Assembly (NCBI GenBank): GCA_032622095.1
Contig: CP136061.1
Coordinates: 97,151,345 to 97,215,344 of the forward strand
Direction of reading: 5' to 3'
From: Siphonodentalium dalli
Lineage: Eukaryota; Mollusca; Scaphopoda; Gadilida; Siphonodentaliidae
Length of the DNA stretch: 64,000 nt
Part shown: positions 50,331 through 62,972 of the stretch, piece by piece
Layout of the letters: every line of letters begins with the position of its first letter
Numbering within the stretch: the stretch's first letter is position 1
Position numbers and translations under genes: made by a program
The notes under the pieces: model-generated
Seen by the model: only the letters and a program-made list of their open reading frames with translations
What the model was told of the DNA's origin: nothing
Database searches by the model: none

Positions 50331-53131
50331 CTACATGTCTCTTATTAGCAGCCTGAGAACACTACATGTCTCTTATTAGCAGCCTGAGAACACTACATGT
50401 CTCTTATTAGCAGCCTGAGAACACTACATGTCTCTTATTAGCAGCCTGAGAACACTACATGTCTCTTATTAGCAGCCTGAGAACACTACATGTCTCTTAT
50501 TAGCAGCCTGAGAACACTACATGTTTCTTATTAGCAGCCTACATGTCTCTTATTAGCAGCCTACATGTATCTTATTAGCAGCCTACATGTTTCTTATTAG
50601 CAGCCTGAGAACACTACATGTTTCTTATTAGCAGCCTATATGTCTCTTATTAGCAGCCTGAGAACACTACATGTTTCTTATTAGCAGCCTACATGTCTCT
50701 TATTAGCAGCCTACATGTCTCTTATTAGCAGCCTACATGTTTCTTATTAGCAGCCTACATGTTTCTTATTAGCAGCCTACATGTCTCTTATTAGCAGCCT
50801 ACATGTCTCTTATTAGCAGCCTACATGTTTCTTATTAGCAGCCTACATGTCTCTTATTAGCAGCCTACATGTCTCTTATTAGCAGCCTACATGTTTCTTA
50901 TTAGCAGCCTATATGTCTCTTATTAACAGCCTGAGAACACTACATGTCTCTTATTAGCAGCCTACATGTCTCTTATTAGCAGCCTACATGTCTCTTATTA
51001 GCAGCCTACATGTCTCTTATTAGCAGCCTACATGTCTCTTATTAGCAGCCTGAGAACACTACATGTTTCTTATTAGCAGCCTACATGTCTCTTATTAGCA
51101 GCCTGAGAACACTACATGTTTCTTATTAGCAGCCTGAGAACACTACATGTTTCTTATTAGCAGCCTGAGAACACTACATGTCTCTTATTAGCAGCCTACA
51201 TGTCTCTTATTAGCAGCCTACATGTCTCTTATTAGCAGCCTACATGTCTCTTATTAGCAGCCTACATGTCTCTTATTAGCAGCCTGAGAACACTACATGT
51301 TTCTTATTAGCAGCCTACATGTCTCTTATTAGCAGCCTGAGAACACTACATGTTTCTTATTAGCAGCCTGAGAACACTACATGTTTCTTATTAGCAGCCT
51401 ACATGTTTCTTATTAGCAGCCTGAGAACACTACATGTCTCTTATTAGCAGCCTACATGTCTCTTATTAGCAGCCTACATGTCTCTTATTAGCAGCCTACA
51501 TGTCTCTTATTAGCAGCCTACATGTCTCTTATTAGCAGCCTACATGTCTCTTATTAGCAGCCTGAGAACACTACATGTCTCTTATTAGCAGCCTGAGAAC
51601 ACTACATGTCTCTTATTAGCAGCCTGAGAACACTACATGTTTCTTATTAGCAGCCTGAGAACACTACATGTTTCTTATTAGCAGCCTACATGTCTCTTAT
51701 TAGCAGCCTGAGAACACTACATGTCTCTTATTAGCAGCCTACATGTCTCTTATTAGCAGCCTACATGTATCTTATTAGCAGCCTACATGTCTCTTATTAG
51801 CAGCCTACATGTCTCTTATTAGCAGCCTACATGTCTCTTATTAGCAGCCTACATGTATCTTATTAGCAGCCTGAGAACACTACATGTTTCTTATTAGCAG
51901 CCTACATGTCTCTTATTAGCAGCCTGAGAACACTACATGTCTCTTATTAGCAGCCTGAGAACACTACATGTCTCTTATTAGCAGCCTGAGAACACTACAT
52001 GTCTCTTATTAGCAGCCTACATGTCTCTTATTAGCAGCCTACATGTTTCTTATTAGCAGCCTGAGAACACTACATGTTTCTTATTAGCAGCCTACATGTC
52101 TCTTATTAGCAGCCTACATGTCTCTTATTAGCAGCCTACATGTCTCTTATTAGCAGCCTACATGTCTCTTATTAGCAGCCTACATGTCTCTTATTAGCAG
52201 CCTACATGTCTCTTATTAGCAGCCTGAGAACACTACATGTTTCTTATTAGCAGCCTACATGTCTCTTATTAGCAGCCTACATGTCTCTTATTAGCAGCCT
52301 ACATGTCTCTTATTTGCAGCCTACATGTCTCTTATTAGCAGCCTACATGTCTCTTATTAGCAGCCTGAGAACACTACATGTTTCTTATTAGCAGCCTACA
52401 TGTCTCTTATTAGCAGCCTACATGTCTCTTATTAGCAGCCTACATGTCTCTTATTAGCAGCCTACATGTCTCTTATTAGCAGCCTACATGTCTCTTATTA
52501 GCAGCCTACATGTCTCTTATTAGCAGCCTACATGTCTCTTATTAGCAGCCTACATGTCTCTTATTAGCAGCCTGAGAACACTACATGTTTCTTATTAGCA
52601 GCCTACATGTCTCTTATTAGCAGCCTACATGTCTCTTATTAGCAGCCTACATGTCTCTTATTAGCAGCCTACATGTCTCTTATTAGCAGCCTACATGTCT
52701 CTTATTAGCAGCCTACATGTCTCTTATTAGCAGCCTACATGTCTCTTATTAGCAGCCTACATGTCTCTTATTAGCAGCCTGAGAACACTACATGTTTCTT
52801 ATTAGCAGCCTGAGAACACTACATGTTTCTTATTAGCAGCCTGAGAACACTACATGTTTCTTATTAGCAGCCTGAGAACACTACATGTTTCTTGTTAGCA
52901 GCCTACATGTCTCTTATTAGCAGCCTACATGTCTCTTATTAGCAGCCTGAGAACACTACATGTTTCTTATTAGCAGCCTACATGTCTCTTATTAGCAGCC
53001 TACATGTCTCTTATTAGCAGCCTACATGTCTCTTATTAGCAGCCTACATGTCTCTTATTAGCAGCCTACATGTCTCTTATTAGCAGCCTACATGTCTCTT
53101 ATTAGCAGCCTACATGTCTCTTATTAGCAGC
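50331..53131 (+). repeat. TCTC/TTTC mixed segment with short 31-mer runs
   Basis: Six consecutive 31-mers at 50353-50538 follow the truncated monomer. The rest mixes TCTCTTA 22-mers with 31-mers that are mostly TTTCTTA. A CTATATG monomer with TTAACAGC near 50910 joins two variants seen separately elsewhere. TTTGCAGC near 52314 removes the usual TAG. Recurrent blocks of one TTTC 31-mer followed by five to nine TCTC 22-mers lie at about 52071-52790. Confidence 0.88.
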
Positions 53132-53348
53132 CTGAGAACACTACATGTTTCTTATTAGCAGCCTGAGAACACTACATGTTTCTTATTAGCAGCCTGAGAA
53201 CACTACATGTTTCTTATTAGCAGCCTGAGAACACTACATGTTTCTTATTAGCAGCCTGAGAACACTACATGTTTCTTATTAGCAGCCTGAGAACACTACA
53301 TGTTTCTTATTAGCAGCCTGAGAACACTACATGTTTCTTGTTAGCAGC
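53132..53348 (+). repeat. Seven consecutive TTTC 31-mers
   Basis: Long monomers start at 53132, 53163, 53194, 53225, 53256, 53287 and 53318 with no 22-mer between. All read CTGAGAACACTACATGTTTC; the last ends TTGTTAG and the others TTATTAG. A shorter set of four similar 31-mers, also ending in a TTGTTAG form, lies at about 52780-52903, so the two sets look related by duplication. Confidence 0.92.
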
Positions 53349-56201
53349 CTACATGTCTCTTATTAGCAGCCTACATGTCTCTTATTAGCAGCCTGAGAAC
53401 ACTACATGTCTCTTATTAGCAGCCTACATGTCTCTTATTAGCAGCCTGAGAACACTACATGTCTCTTATTAGCAGCCTGAGAACACTACATGTCTCTTAT
53501 TAGCAGCCTGAGAACACTACATGTCTCTTATTAGCAGCCTGAGAACACTACATGTCTCTTATTAGCAGCCTACATGTCTCTTATTAGCAGCCTGAGAACA
53601 CTACATGTCTCTTATTAGCAGCCTGAGAACACTACATGTCTCTTATTAGCAGCCTACATGTCTCTTATTAGCAGCCTGAGAACACTACATGTCTCTTATT
53701 AGCAGCCTACATGTCTCTTATTAGCAGCCTACATGTCTCTTATTAGCAGCCTACATGTCTCTTATTAGCAGCCTACATGTCTCTTATTAGCAGCCTACAT
53801 GTCTCTTATTAGCAGCCTACATGTCTCTTATTAGCAGCCTACATGTTTCTTATTAGCAGCCTGAGAACACTACATGTTTCTTATTAGCAGCCTGAGAACA
53901 CTACATGTCTCTTATTAGCAGCCTGAGAACACTACATGTCTCTTATTAGCAGCCTGAGAACACTACATGTCTCTTATTAGCAGCCTACATGTCTCTTATT
54001 AGCAGCCTACATGTCTCTTATTAGCAGCCTACATGTCTCTTATTAGCAGCCTACATGTCTCTTATTAGCAGCCTACATGTCTCTTATTAGCAGCCTGAGA
54101 ACACTACATGTTTCTTATTAGCAGCCTACATGTCTCTTATTAGCAGCCTGAGAACACTACATGTTTCTTATTAGCAGCCTACATGTTTCTTATTAGCAGC
54201 CTACATGTCTCTTGTTAGCAGCCTACATGTCTCTTGTTAGCAGCCTACATGTCTCTTGTTAGCAGCCTACATGTCTCTTATTAGCAGCCTACATGTCTCT
54301 TATTAGCAGCCTACATGTCTCTTATTAGCAGCCTACATGTTTCTTGTTAGCAGCCTACATGTTTCTTGTTAGCAGCCTACATGTCTCTTATTAGCAGCCT
54401 GAGAACACTACATGTTTCTTATTAGCAGCCTACATGTCTCTTATTAGCAGCCTACATGTCTCTTATTAGCAGCCTACATGTTTCTTGTTAGCAGCCTACA
54501 TGTTTCTTATTAGCAGCCTACATGTTTCTTGTTAGCAGCCTACATGTCTCTTATTAGCAGCCTGAGAACACTACATGTTTCTTATTAGCAGCCTACATGT
54601 CTCTTATTAGCAGCCTGAGAACACTACATGTTTCTTATTAGCAGCCTACATGTCTCTTATTAGCAGCCTACATGTCTCTTATTAGCAGCCTACATGTCTC
54701 TTATTAGCAGCCTACATGTTTCTTATTAGCAGCCTACATGTCTCTTATTAGCAGCCTACATGTCTCTTATTAGCAGCCTACATGTTTCTTGTTAGCAGCC
54801 TACATGTCTCTTATTAGCAGCCTGAGAACACTACATGTTTCTTATTAGCAGCCTACATGTCTCTTATTAGCAGCCTACATGTCTCTTATTAGCAGCCTAC
54901 ATGTCTCTTATTAGCAGCCTGAGAACACTACATGTTTCTTATTAGCAGCCTACATGTTTCTTGTTAGCAGCCTACATGTCTCTTATTAGCAGCCTGAGAA
55001 CACTACATGTCTCTTATTAGCAGCCTACATGTTTCTTGTTAGCAGCCTACATGTCTCTTATTAGCAGCCTGAGAACACTACATGTCTCTTATTAGCAGCC
55101 TACATGTCTCTTATTAGCAGCCTACATGTCTCTTATTAGCAGCCTACATGTCTCTTATTAGCAGCCTGAGAACACTACATGTTTCTTATTAGCAGCCTAC
55201 ATGTCTCTTATTAGCAGCCTGAGAACACTACATGTTTCTTATTAGCAGCCTACATGTCTCTTATTAGCAGCCTGAGAACACTACATGTTTCTTATTAGCA
55301 GCCTACATGTCTCTTATTAGCAGCCTACATGTCTCTTATTAGCAGCCTACATGTCTCTTATTAGCAGCCTACATGTTTCTTGTTAGCAGCCTACATGTCT
55401 CTTATTAGCAGCCTGAGAACACTACATGTTTCTTATTAGCAGCCTACATGTCTCTTATTAGCAGCCTGAGAACACTACATGTTTCTTATTAGCAGCCTAC
55501 ATGTCTCTTATTAGCAGCCTACATGTCTCTTATTAGCAGCCTACATGTCTCTTATTAGCAGCCTACATGTTTCTTGTTAGCAGCCTACATGTTTCTTGTT
55601 AGCAGCCTACATGTCTCTTATTAGCAGCCTGAGAACACTACATGTTTCTTATTAGCAGCCTACATGTCTCTTATTAGCAGCCTACATGTCTCTTATTAGC
55701 AGCCTACATGTTTCTTGTTAGCAGCCTACATGTCTCTTATTAGCAGCCTGAGAACACTACATGTTTCTTATTAGCAGCCTACATGTCTCTTATTAGCAGC
55801 CTACATGTCTCTTATTAGCAGCCTACATGTCTCTTATTAGCAGCCTGAGAACACTACATGTCTCTTATTAGCAGCCTACATGTTTCTTGTTAGCAGCCTA
55901 CATGTCTCTTATTAGCAGCCTGAGAACACTACATGTCTCTTATTAGCAGCCTACATGTCTCTTATTAGCAGCCTACATGTTTCTTATTAGCAGCCTACAT
56001 GTTTCTTGTTAGCAGCCTACATGTTTCTTATTAGCAGCCTACATGTTTCTTGTTAGCAGCCTGAGAACACTACATGTTTCTTATTAGCAGCCTACATGTC
56101 TCTTATTAGCAGCCTACATGTCTCTTATTAGCAGCCTACATGTTTCTTGTTAGCAGCCTACATGTTTCTTGTTAGCAGCCTACATGTCTCTTATTAGCAG
56201 C
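53349..56201 (+). repeat. TCTCTTA 22-mers with rising TTTCTTG forms
   Basis: TCTCTTATTAG 22-mers dominate at first, with many TCTC 31-mers at 53390-53690. From about 54200 TTGTTAG endings return, first with TCTC and then with TTTC. 31-mers mostly read TTTCTTA. No non-satellite sequence was seen. Confidence 0.88.
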
Positions 56202-58230
56202 CTGAGAACACTACATGTTTCTTGTTAGCAGCCTACATGTCTCTTATTAGCAGCCTACATGTTTCTTGTTAGCAGCCTACATGTCTCTTATTAGCAGCCT
56301 GAGAACACTACATGTTTCTTGTTAGCAGCCTACATGTCTCTTATTAGCAGCCTGAGAACACTACATGTTTCTTGTTAGCAGCCTACATGTCTCTTATTAG
56401 CAGCCTGAGAACACTACATGTTTCTTGTTAGCAGCCTACATGTCTCTTATTAGCAGCCTGAGAACACTACATGTTTCTTGTTAGCAGCCTACATGTCTCT
56501 TATTAGCATCCTGAGAACACTACATGTTTCTTGTTAGCAGCCTACATGTCTCTTATTAGCAGCCTGAGAACACTACATGTTTCTTGTTAGCAGCCTACAT
56601 GTCTCTTATTAGCAGCCTGAGAACACTACATGTTTCTTGTTAGCAGCCTACATGTCTCTTATTAGCAGCCTACATGTTTCTTGTTAGCAGCCTACATGTC
56701 TCTTATTAGCAGCCTGAGAACACTACATGTTTCTTATTAGCAGCCTACATGTCTCTTATTAGCAGCCTACATGTTTCTTGTTAGCAGCCTACATGTTTCT
56801 TATTAGCAGCCTACATGTTTCTTGTTAGCAGCCTACATGTTTCTTATTAGCAGCCTGAGAACACTACATGTTTCTTGTTAGCAGCCTACATGTCTCTTAT
56901 TAGCAGCCTGAGAACACTACATGTTTCTTGTTAGCAGCCTACATGTCTCTTATTAGCAGCCTGAGAACACTACATGTTTCTTGTTAGCAGCCTACATGTC
57001 TCTTATTAGCAGCCTGAGAACACTACATGTTTCTTGTTAGCAGCCTACATGTCTCTTATTAGCAGCCTGAGAACACTACATGTTTCTTGTTAGCAGCCTA
57101 CATGTCTCTTATTAGCATCCTGAGAACACTACATGTTTCTTGTTAGCAGCCTACATGTCTCTTATTAGCAGCCTGAGAACACTACATGTTTCTTGTTAGC
57201 AGCCTACATGTCTCTTATTAGCAGCCTGAGAACACTACATGTTTCTTGTTAGCAGCCTACATGTCTCTTATTAGCAGCCTACATGTTTCTTGTTAGCAGC
57301 CTACATGTCTCTTATTAGCAGCCTGAGAACACTACATGTTTCTTATTAGCAGCCTACATGTCTCTTATTAGCAGCCTACATGTTTCTTGTTAGCAGCCTA
57401 CATGTTTCTTATTAGCAGCCTACATGTTTCTTGTTAGCAGCCTACATGTTTCTTATTAGCAGCCTACATGTTTCTTGTTAGCAGCCTGAGAACACTACAT
57501 GTTTCTTATTAGCAGCCTACATGTCTCTTATTAGCAGCCTACATGTCTCTTATTAGCAGCCTACATGTTTCTTGTTAGCAGCCTACATGTCTCTTATTAG
57601 CAGCCTGAGAACACTACATGTTTCTTGTTAGCAGCCTACATGTCTCTTATTAGCAGCCTGAGAACACTACATGTTTCTTGTTAGCAGCCTACATGTCTCT
57701 TATTAGCATCCTGAGAACACTACATGTTTCTTGTTAGCAGCCTACATGTCTCTTATTAGCAGCCTGAGAACACTACATGTTTCTTGTTAGCAGCCTACAT
57801 GTCTCTTATTAGCAGCCTGAGAACACTACATGTTTCTTGTTAGCAGCCTACATGTCTCTTATTAGCAGCCTACATGTTTCTTGTTAGCAGCCTACATGTC
57901 TCTTATTAGCAGCCTGAGAACACTACATGTTTCTTATTAGCAGCCTACATGTCTCTTATTAGCAGCCTACATGTTTCTTGTTAGCAGCCTACATGTTTCT
58001 TATTAGCAGCCTACATGTTTCTTGTTAGCAGCCTACATGTTTCTTATTAGCAGCCTACATGTTTCTTGTTAGCAGCCTGAGAACACTACATGTTTCTTAT
58101 TAGCAGCCTACATGTCTCTTATTAGCAGCCTACATGTCTCTTATTAGCAGCCTACATGTTTCTTGTTAGCAGCCTACATGTTTCTTGTTAGCAGCCTACA
58201 TGTCTCTTATTAGCAGCCTGAGAACACTAC
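56202..58230 (+). repeat. 53-bp dimers arranged in a HOR of about 600 bp
   Basis: A TTTCTTG 31-mer followed by a TCTCTTA 22-mer makes a 53-bp dimer. Dimers run from 31-mers at 56299 to 56617, 56855 to 57226 and 57605 to 57817. A rare GCATCC junction occurs once in each run, just before the 31-mers at 56511, 57120 and 57711. The offsets are 609 bp (fifteen 22-mers, nine 31-mers) and 591 bp (seventeen 22-mers, seven 31-mers). Between the runs are TTTCTTG and TTTCTTA 22-mers in similar order. Three copies of a roughly 600-bp unit are supported. Confidence 0.93.
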
Positions 58231-58918
58231 ATGTTTCTTGTTAGCAGCCTACATGTTTCTTATTAGCAGCCTACATGTCTCTTATTAGCAGCCTGAGAAC
58301 ACTACATGTTTCTTATTAGCAGCCTACATGTCTCTTATTAACAGCCTGAGAACACTACATGTTTCTTATTAGCAGCCTACATGTCTCTTATTAGCAGCCT
58401 GAGAACACTACATGTTTCTTATTAGCAGCCTACATGTCTCTTATTAGCAGCCTACATGTCTCTTATTAGCAGCCTACATGTTTCTTATTAGCAGCCTACA
58501 TGTCTCTTATTAGCAGCCTACATGTATCTTATTAGCAGCCTGAGAAAACTACATGTTTCTTATTAGCAGCCTACATGTCTCTTATTAGCAGCCTACATGT
58601 CTCTTATTAGCAGCCTACATGTCTCTTATTAGCAGCCTGAGAACACTACATGTTTCTTATTAGCAGCCTACATGTCTCTTATTAGCAGCCTACATGTCTC
58701 TTATTAGCAGCCTACATGTATCTTATTAGCAGCCTACATGTCTCTTATTAGCAGCCTGAGAACACTACATGTTTCTTATTAGCAGCCTACATGTCTCTTA
58801 TTAGCAGCCTACATGTATCTTATTAGCAGCCTACATGTCTCTTATTAGCAGCCTACATGTCTCTTATTAGCAGCCTACATGTCTCTTATTAGCAGCCTAC
58901 ATGTCTCTTATTAGCAGC
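58231..58918 (+). repeat. Mixed TTTC 31-mers and TCTC 22-mers
   Basis: 31-mers of the TTTCTTA form are followed by one to five TCTC 22-mers. A few TATC 22-mers reappear. Private changes are TTAACAGCC near 58338 and GAAAACTAC near 58546. Confidence 0.87.
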
Positions 58919-59434
58919 CTGAGAACACTACATGTTTCTTGTTAGCAGCCTACATGTCTCTTATTAGCAGCCTGAGAACACTACATGTTTCTTGTTAGCA
59001 GCCTACATGTCTCTTATTAGCAGCCTACATGTCTCTTATTAGCAGCCTACATGTCTCTTATTAGCAGCCTACATGTCTCTTATTAGCAGCCTGAGAACAC
59101 TACATGTTTCTTGTTAGCAGCCTACATGTCTCTTATTAGCAGCCTGAGAACACTACATGTTTCTTGTTAGCAGCCTACATGTCTCTTATTAGCAGCCTAC
59201 ATGTCTCTTATTAGCAGCCTACATGTCTCTTATTAGCAGCCTACATGTCTCTTATTAGCAGCCTGAGAACACTACATGTTTCTTGTTAGCAGCCTACATG
59301 TCTCTTATTAGCAGCCTGAGAACACTACATGTTTCTTGTTAGCAGCCTACATGTCTCTTATTAGCAGCCTACATGTCTCTTATTAGCAGCCTACATGTCT
59401 CTTATTAGCAGCCTACATGTCTCTTATTAGCAGC
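58919..59434 (+). repeat. 172-bp higher-order repeat, three copies
   Basis: Units start at 58919, 59091 and 59263. Each holds a TTTCTTG 31-mer, a TCTC 22-mer, a second TTTCTTG 31-mer and four TCTC 22-mers. Two 31-mers plus five 22-mers give 172 bp. A fourth unit starts at 59435, but its 31-mers are TTTCTTA and its 22-mer run is longer. Confidence 0.94.
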
Positions 59435-59804
59435 CTGAGAACACTACATGTTTCTTATTAGCAGCCTACATGTCTCTTATTAGCAGCCTGAGAACACTAC
59501 ATGTTTCTTATTAGCAGCCTACATGTCTCTTATTAGCAGCCTACATGTCTCTTATTAGCAGCCTACATGTCTCTTATTAGCAGCCTACATGTCTCTTATT
59601 AGCAGCCTACATGTCTCTTATTAGCAGCCTACATGTCTCTTATTAGCAGCCTACATGTCTCTTATTAGCAGCCTACATGTCTCTTATTAGCAGCCTACAT
59701 GTCTCTTATTAGCAGCCTACATGTCTCTTATTAGCAGCCTACATGTCTCTTATTAGCAGCCTACATGTCTCTTATTAGCAGCCTACATGTCTCTTATTAA
59801 CAGC
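59435..59804 (+). repeat. Altered fourth 172-bp unit with a long TCTC run
   Basis: 31-mers at 59435 and 59488 are separated by one 22-mer, as in the preceding units. Thirteen TCTC 22-mers follow from 59519, and the last ends TTAACAGC. That TTAAC change then becomes frequent to the right. Confidence 0.9.
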
Positions 59805-61033
59805 CTGAGAACACTACATGTTTCTTGTTAGCAGCCTACATGTTTCTTGTTAGCAGCCTACATGTCTCTTATTAGCAGCCTACATGTCTCTTATTAGCAG
59901 CCTACATGTCTCTTATTAGCAGCCTACATGTCTCTTATTAGCAGCCTACATGTTTCTTATTAGCAGCCTACATGTCTCTTATTAGCAGCCTACATGTCTC
60001 TTATTAACAGCCTGAGAACACTACATGTTTCTTATTAGCAGCCTACATGTCTCTTGTTAGCAGCCTACATGTTTCTTATTAGCAGCCTACATGTCTCTTA
60101 TTAGCAGCCTACATGTCTCTTATTAGCAGCCTACATGTCTCTTATTAGCAGCCTACATGTTTCTTATTAGCAGCCTACATGTCTCTTATTAGCAGCCTAC
60201 ATGTCTCTTATTAACAGCCTGAGAACACTACATGTTTCTTATTAGCAGCCTACATGTCTCTTGTTAGCAGCCTACATGTTTCTTATTAGCAGCCTACATG
60301 TCTCTTATTAGCAGCCTACATGTCTCTTATTAGCAGCCTACATGTTTCTTATTAGCAGCCTACATGTCTCTTATTAGCAGCCTACATGTTTCTTATTAGC
60401 AGCCTACATGTCTCTTATTAACAGCCTGAGAACACTACATGTCTCTTATTAGCAGCCTACATGTCTCTTATTAACAGCCTGAGAACACTACATGTATCTT
60501 ATTAGCAGCCTACATCTCTCTTATTAGCAGCCTACATGTCTCTTATTAGCAGCCTACATGTTTCTTATTAGCAGCCTACATGTCTCTTATTAGCAGCCTA
60601 CATGTTTATTATTAGCAGCCTACATGTCTCTTATTAGCAGCCTACATGTCTCTTATTAGCAGCCTACATGTTTCTTATTAGCAGCCTACATGTCTCTTAT
60701 TAGCAGCCTACATGTTTCTTATTAGCAGCCTACATGTCTCTTATTAGCAGCCTACATGTCTCTTATTAACAGCCTGAGAACACTACATGTCTCTTATTAG
60801 CAGCCTACATGTCTCTTATTAACAGCCTGAGAACACTACATGTCTCTTATTAGCAGCCTACATGTCTCTTATTAGCAGCCTACATGTCTCTTATTAGCAG
60901 CCTACATGTCTCTTATTAGCAGCCTACATGTCTCTTATTAGCAGCCTACATGTCTCTTATTAGCAGCCTACATGACTCTTATTAGCAGCCTACATGTCTC
61001 TTATTAGCAGCCTACATGTCTCTTATTAACAGC
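59805..61033 (+). repeat. 1,229-bp higher-order repeat, copy 1, with 207-bp subunits
   Basis: 31-mers at 59805, 60012, 60219 and 60426 define three 207-bp subunits (one 31-mer plus eight 22-mers); the 22-mer before each of these 31-mers ends TTAACAGC. Further markers are CATCTCTC at 60511 and TTTATTA at about 60605. All of these recur 1,229 bp to the right (forty-six 22-mers plus seven 31-mers). CATGACTC near 60972 is private to this copy. Confidence 0.94.
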
Positions 61034-62033
61034 CTGAGAACACTACATGTTTCTTGTTAGCAGCCTACATGTTTCTTGTTAGCAGCCTACATGTCTCTTA
61101 TTAGCAGCCTACATGTCTCTTATTAGCAGCCTACATGTCTCTTATTAGCAGCCTACATGTCTCTTATTAGCAGCCTACATGTTTCTTATTAGCAGCCTAC
61201 ATGTCTCTTATTAGCAGCCTACATGTCTCTTATTAACAGCCTGAGAACACTACATGTTTCTTATTAGCAGCCTACATGTCTCTTGTTAGCAGCCTACATG
61301 TTTCTTATTAGCAGCCTACATGTCTCTTATTAGCAGCCTACATGTCTCTTATTAGCAGCCTACATGTCTCTTATTAGCAGCCTACATGTTTCTTATTAGC
61401 AGCCTACATGTCTCTTATTAGCAGCCTACATGTCTCTTATTAACAGCCTGAGAACACTACATGTTTCTTATTAGCAGCCTACATGTCTCTTGTTAGCAGC
61501 CTACATGTTTCTTATTAGCAGCCTACATGTCTCTTATTAGCAGCCTACATGTCTCTTATTAGCAGCCTACATGTTTCTTATTAGCAGCCTACATGTCTCT
61601 TATTAGCAGCCTACATGTTTCTTATTAGCAGCCTACATGTCTCTTATTAACAGCCTGAGAACACTACATGTCTCTTATTAGCAGCCTACATGTCTCTTAT
61701 TAACAGCCTGAGAACACTACATGTATCTTATTAGCAGCCTACATCTCTCTTATTAGCAGCCTACATGTCTCTTATTAGCAGCCTACATGTTTCTTATTAG
61801 CAGCCTACATGTCTCTTATTAGCAGCCTACATGTTTATTATTAGCAGCCTACATGTCTCTTATTAGCAGCCTACATGTCTCTTATTAGCAGCCTACATGT
61901 TTCTTATTAGCAGCCTACATGTCTCTTATTAGCAGCCTACATGTTTCTTATTAGCAGCCTACATGTCTCTTATTAGCAGCCTACATGTCTCTTATTAACA
62001 GCCTGAGAACACTACATGTCTCTTATTAGCAGC
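61034..62033 (+). repeat. 1,229-bp higher-order repeat, copy 2
   Basis: Markers of copy 1 recur in order: 31-mers at 61034, 61241, 61448 and 61655, CATCTCTC at 61740 and TTTATTA at about 61834. The order still matches to 62108, overlapping the start of the next duplication. The corresponding 22-mers at 62034 and 62087 read CTAGATG instead of CTACATG, which is the entry point of a new variant. Confidence 0.93.
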
Positions 62034-62703
62034 CTAGATGTCTCTTATTAACAGCCTGAGAACACTACATGTCTCTTATTAGCAGCCTAGATGTCTCTTA
62101 TTAACAGCCTGAGAACACTACATGTTTCTTATTAGCAGCCTACATGTCTCTTATTAACAGCCTGAGAACACTACATGTATCTTATTAGCAGCCTACATGT
62201 TTCTTATTAGCAGCCTACATGTTTCTTATTAGCAGCCTACATGTCTCTTATTAGCAGCCTACATGTCTCTTATTAGCAGCCTACATGTCTCTTATTAACA
62301 GCCTACATGTCTCTTATTAACAGCCTACATGTCTCTTATTAGCAGCCTACATGTCTCTTATTAACAGCCTGAGAACACTACATGTCTCTTATTAGCAGCC
62401 TACATGTCTCTTATTAACAGCCTGAGAACACTACATGTCTCTTATTAGCAGCCTACATGTCTCTTATTAGCAGCCTACATGTCTCTTATTAGCAGCCTAC
62501 ATGTCTCTTATTAACAGCCTACATGTCTCTTATTAACAGCCTACATGTCTCTTATTAGCAGCATACATGTCTCTTATTAACAGCCTGAGAACACTACATG
62601 TCTCTTATTAGCAGCCTACATGTCTCTTATTAGCAGCCTACATGTCTCTTATTAGCAGCCTACATGTCTCTTATTAGCAGCCTACATGTCTCTTATTAAC
62701 AGC
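62034..62703 (+). repeat. 670-bp duplication, copy 1, with CTAGATG monomers
   Basis: CTAGATG monomers at 62034 and 62087 recur at 62704 and 62757, 670 bp to the right (twenty-two 22-mers plus six 31-mers). CTAGATG breaks the ACATGT palindrome and is found only in these four places. TTAACAGC endings are common here, in 22-mers before both 31-mers and other 22-mers. Confidence 0.93.
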
Positions 62704-62972
62704 CTAGATGTCTCTTATTAACAGCCTGAGAACACTACATGTCTCTTATTAGCAGCCTAGATGTCTCTTTTTAACAGCCTGAGAACACTACATGTTTCTT
62801 ATTAGCAGCCTACATGTCTCTTATTAACAGCCTGAGAACACTACATGTATCTTATTAGCAGCCTACATGTTTCTTATTAGCAGCCTACATGTTTCTTATT
62901 AGCAGCCTACATGTCTCTTATTAGCAGCCTACATGTCTCTTATTAGCAGCCTACATGTCTCTTATTAGCAGC
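62704..62972 (+). repeat. 670-bp duplication, copy 2 (269 bp)
   Basis: This repeats 62034-62302: CTAGATG 22-mers, TTAACAGC junctions, a TTTC 31-mer at 62779 and a TATC 31-mer at 62832. A private TCTCTTTTTAAC occurs near 62765. Homology ends at 62973, where a CTGATAACAC 31-mer stands in place of a 22-mer. Confidence 0.9.
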
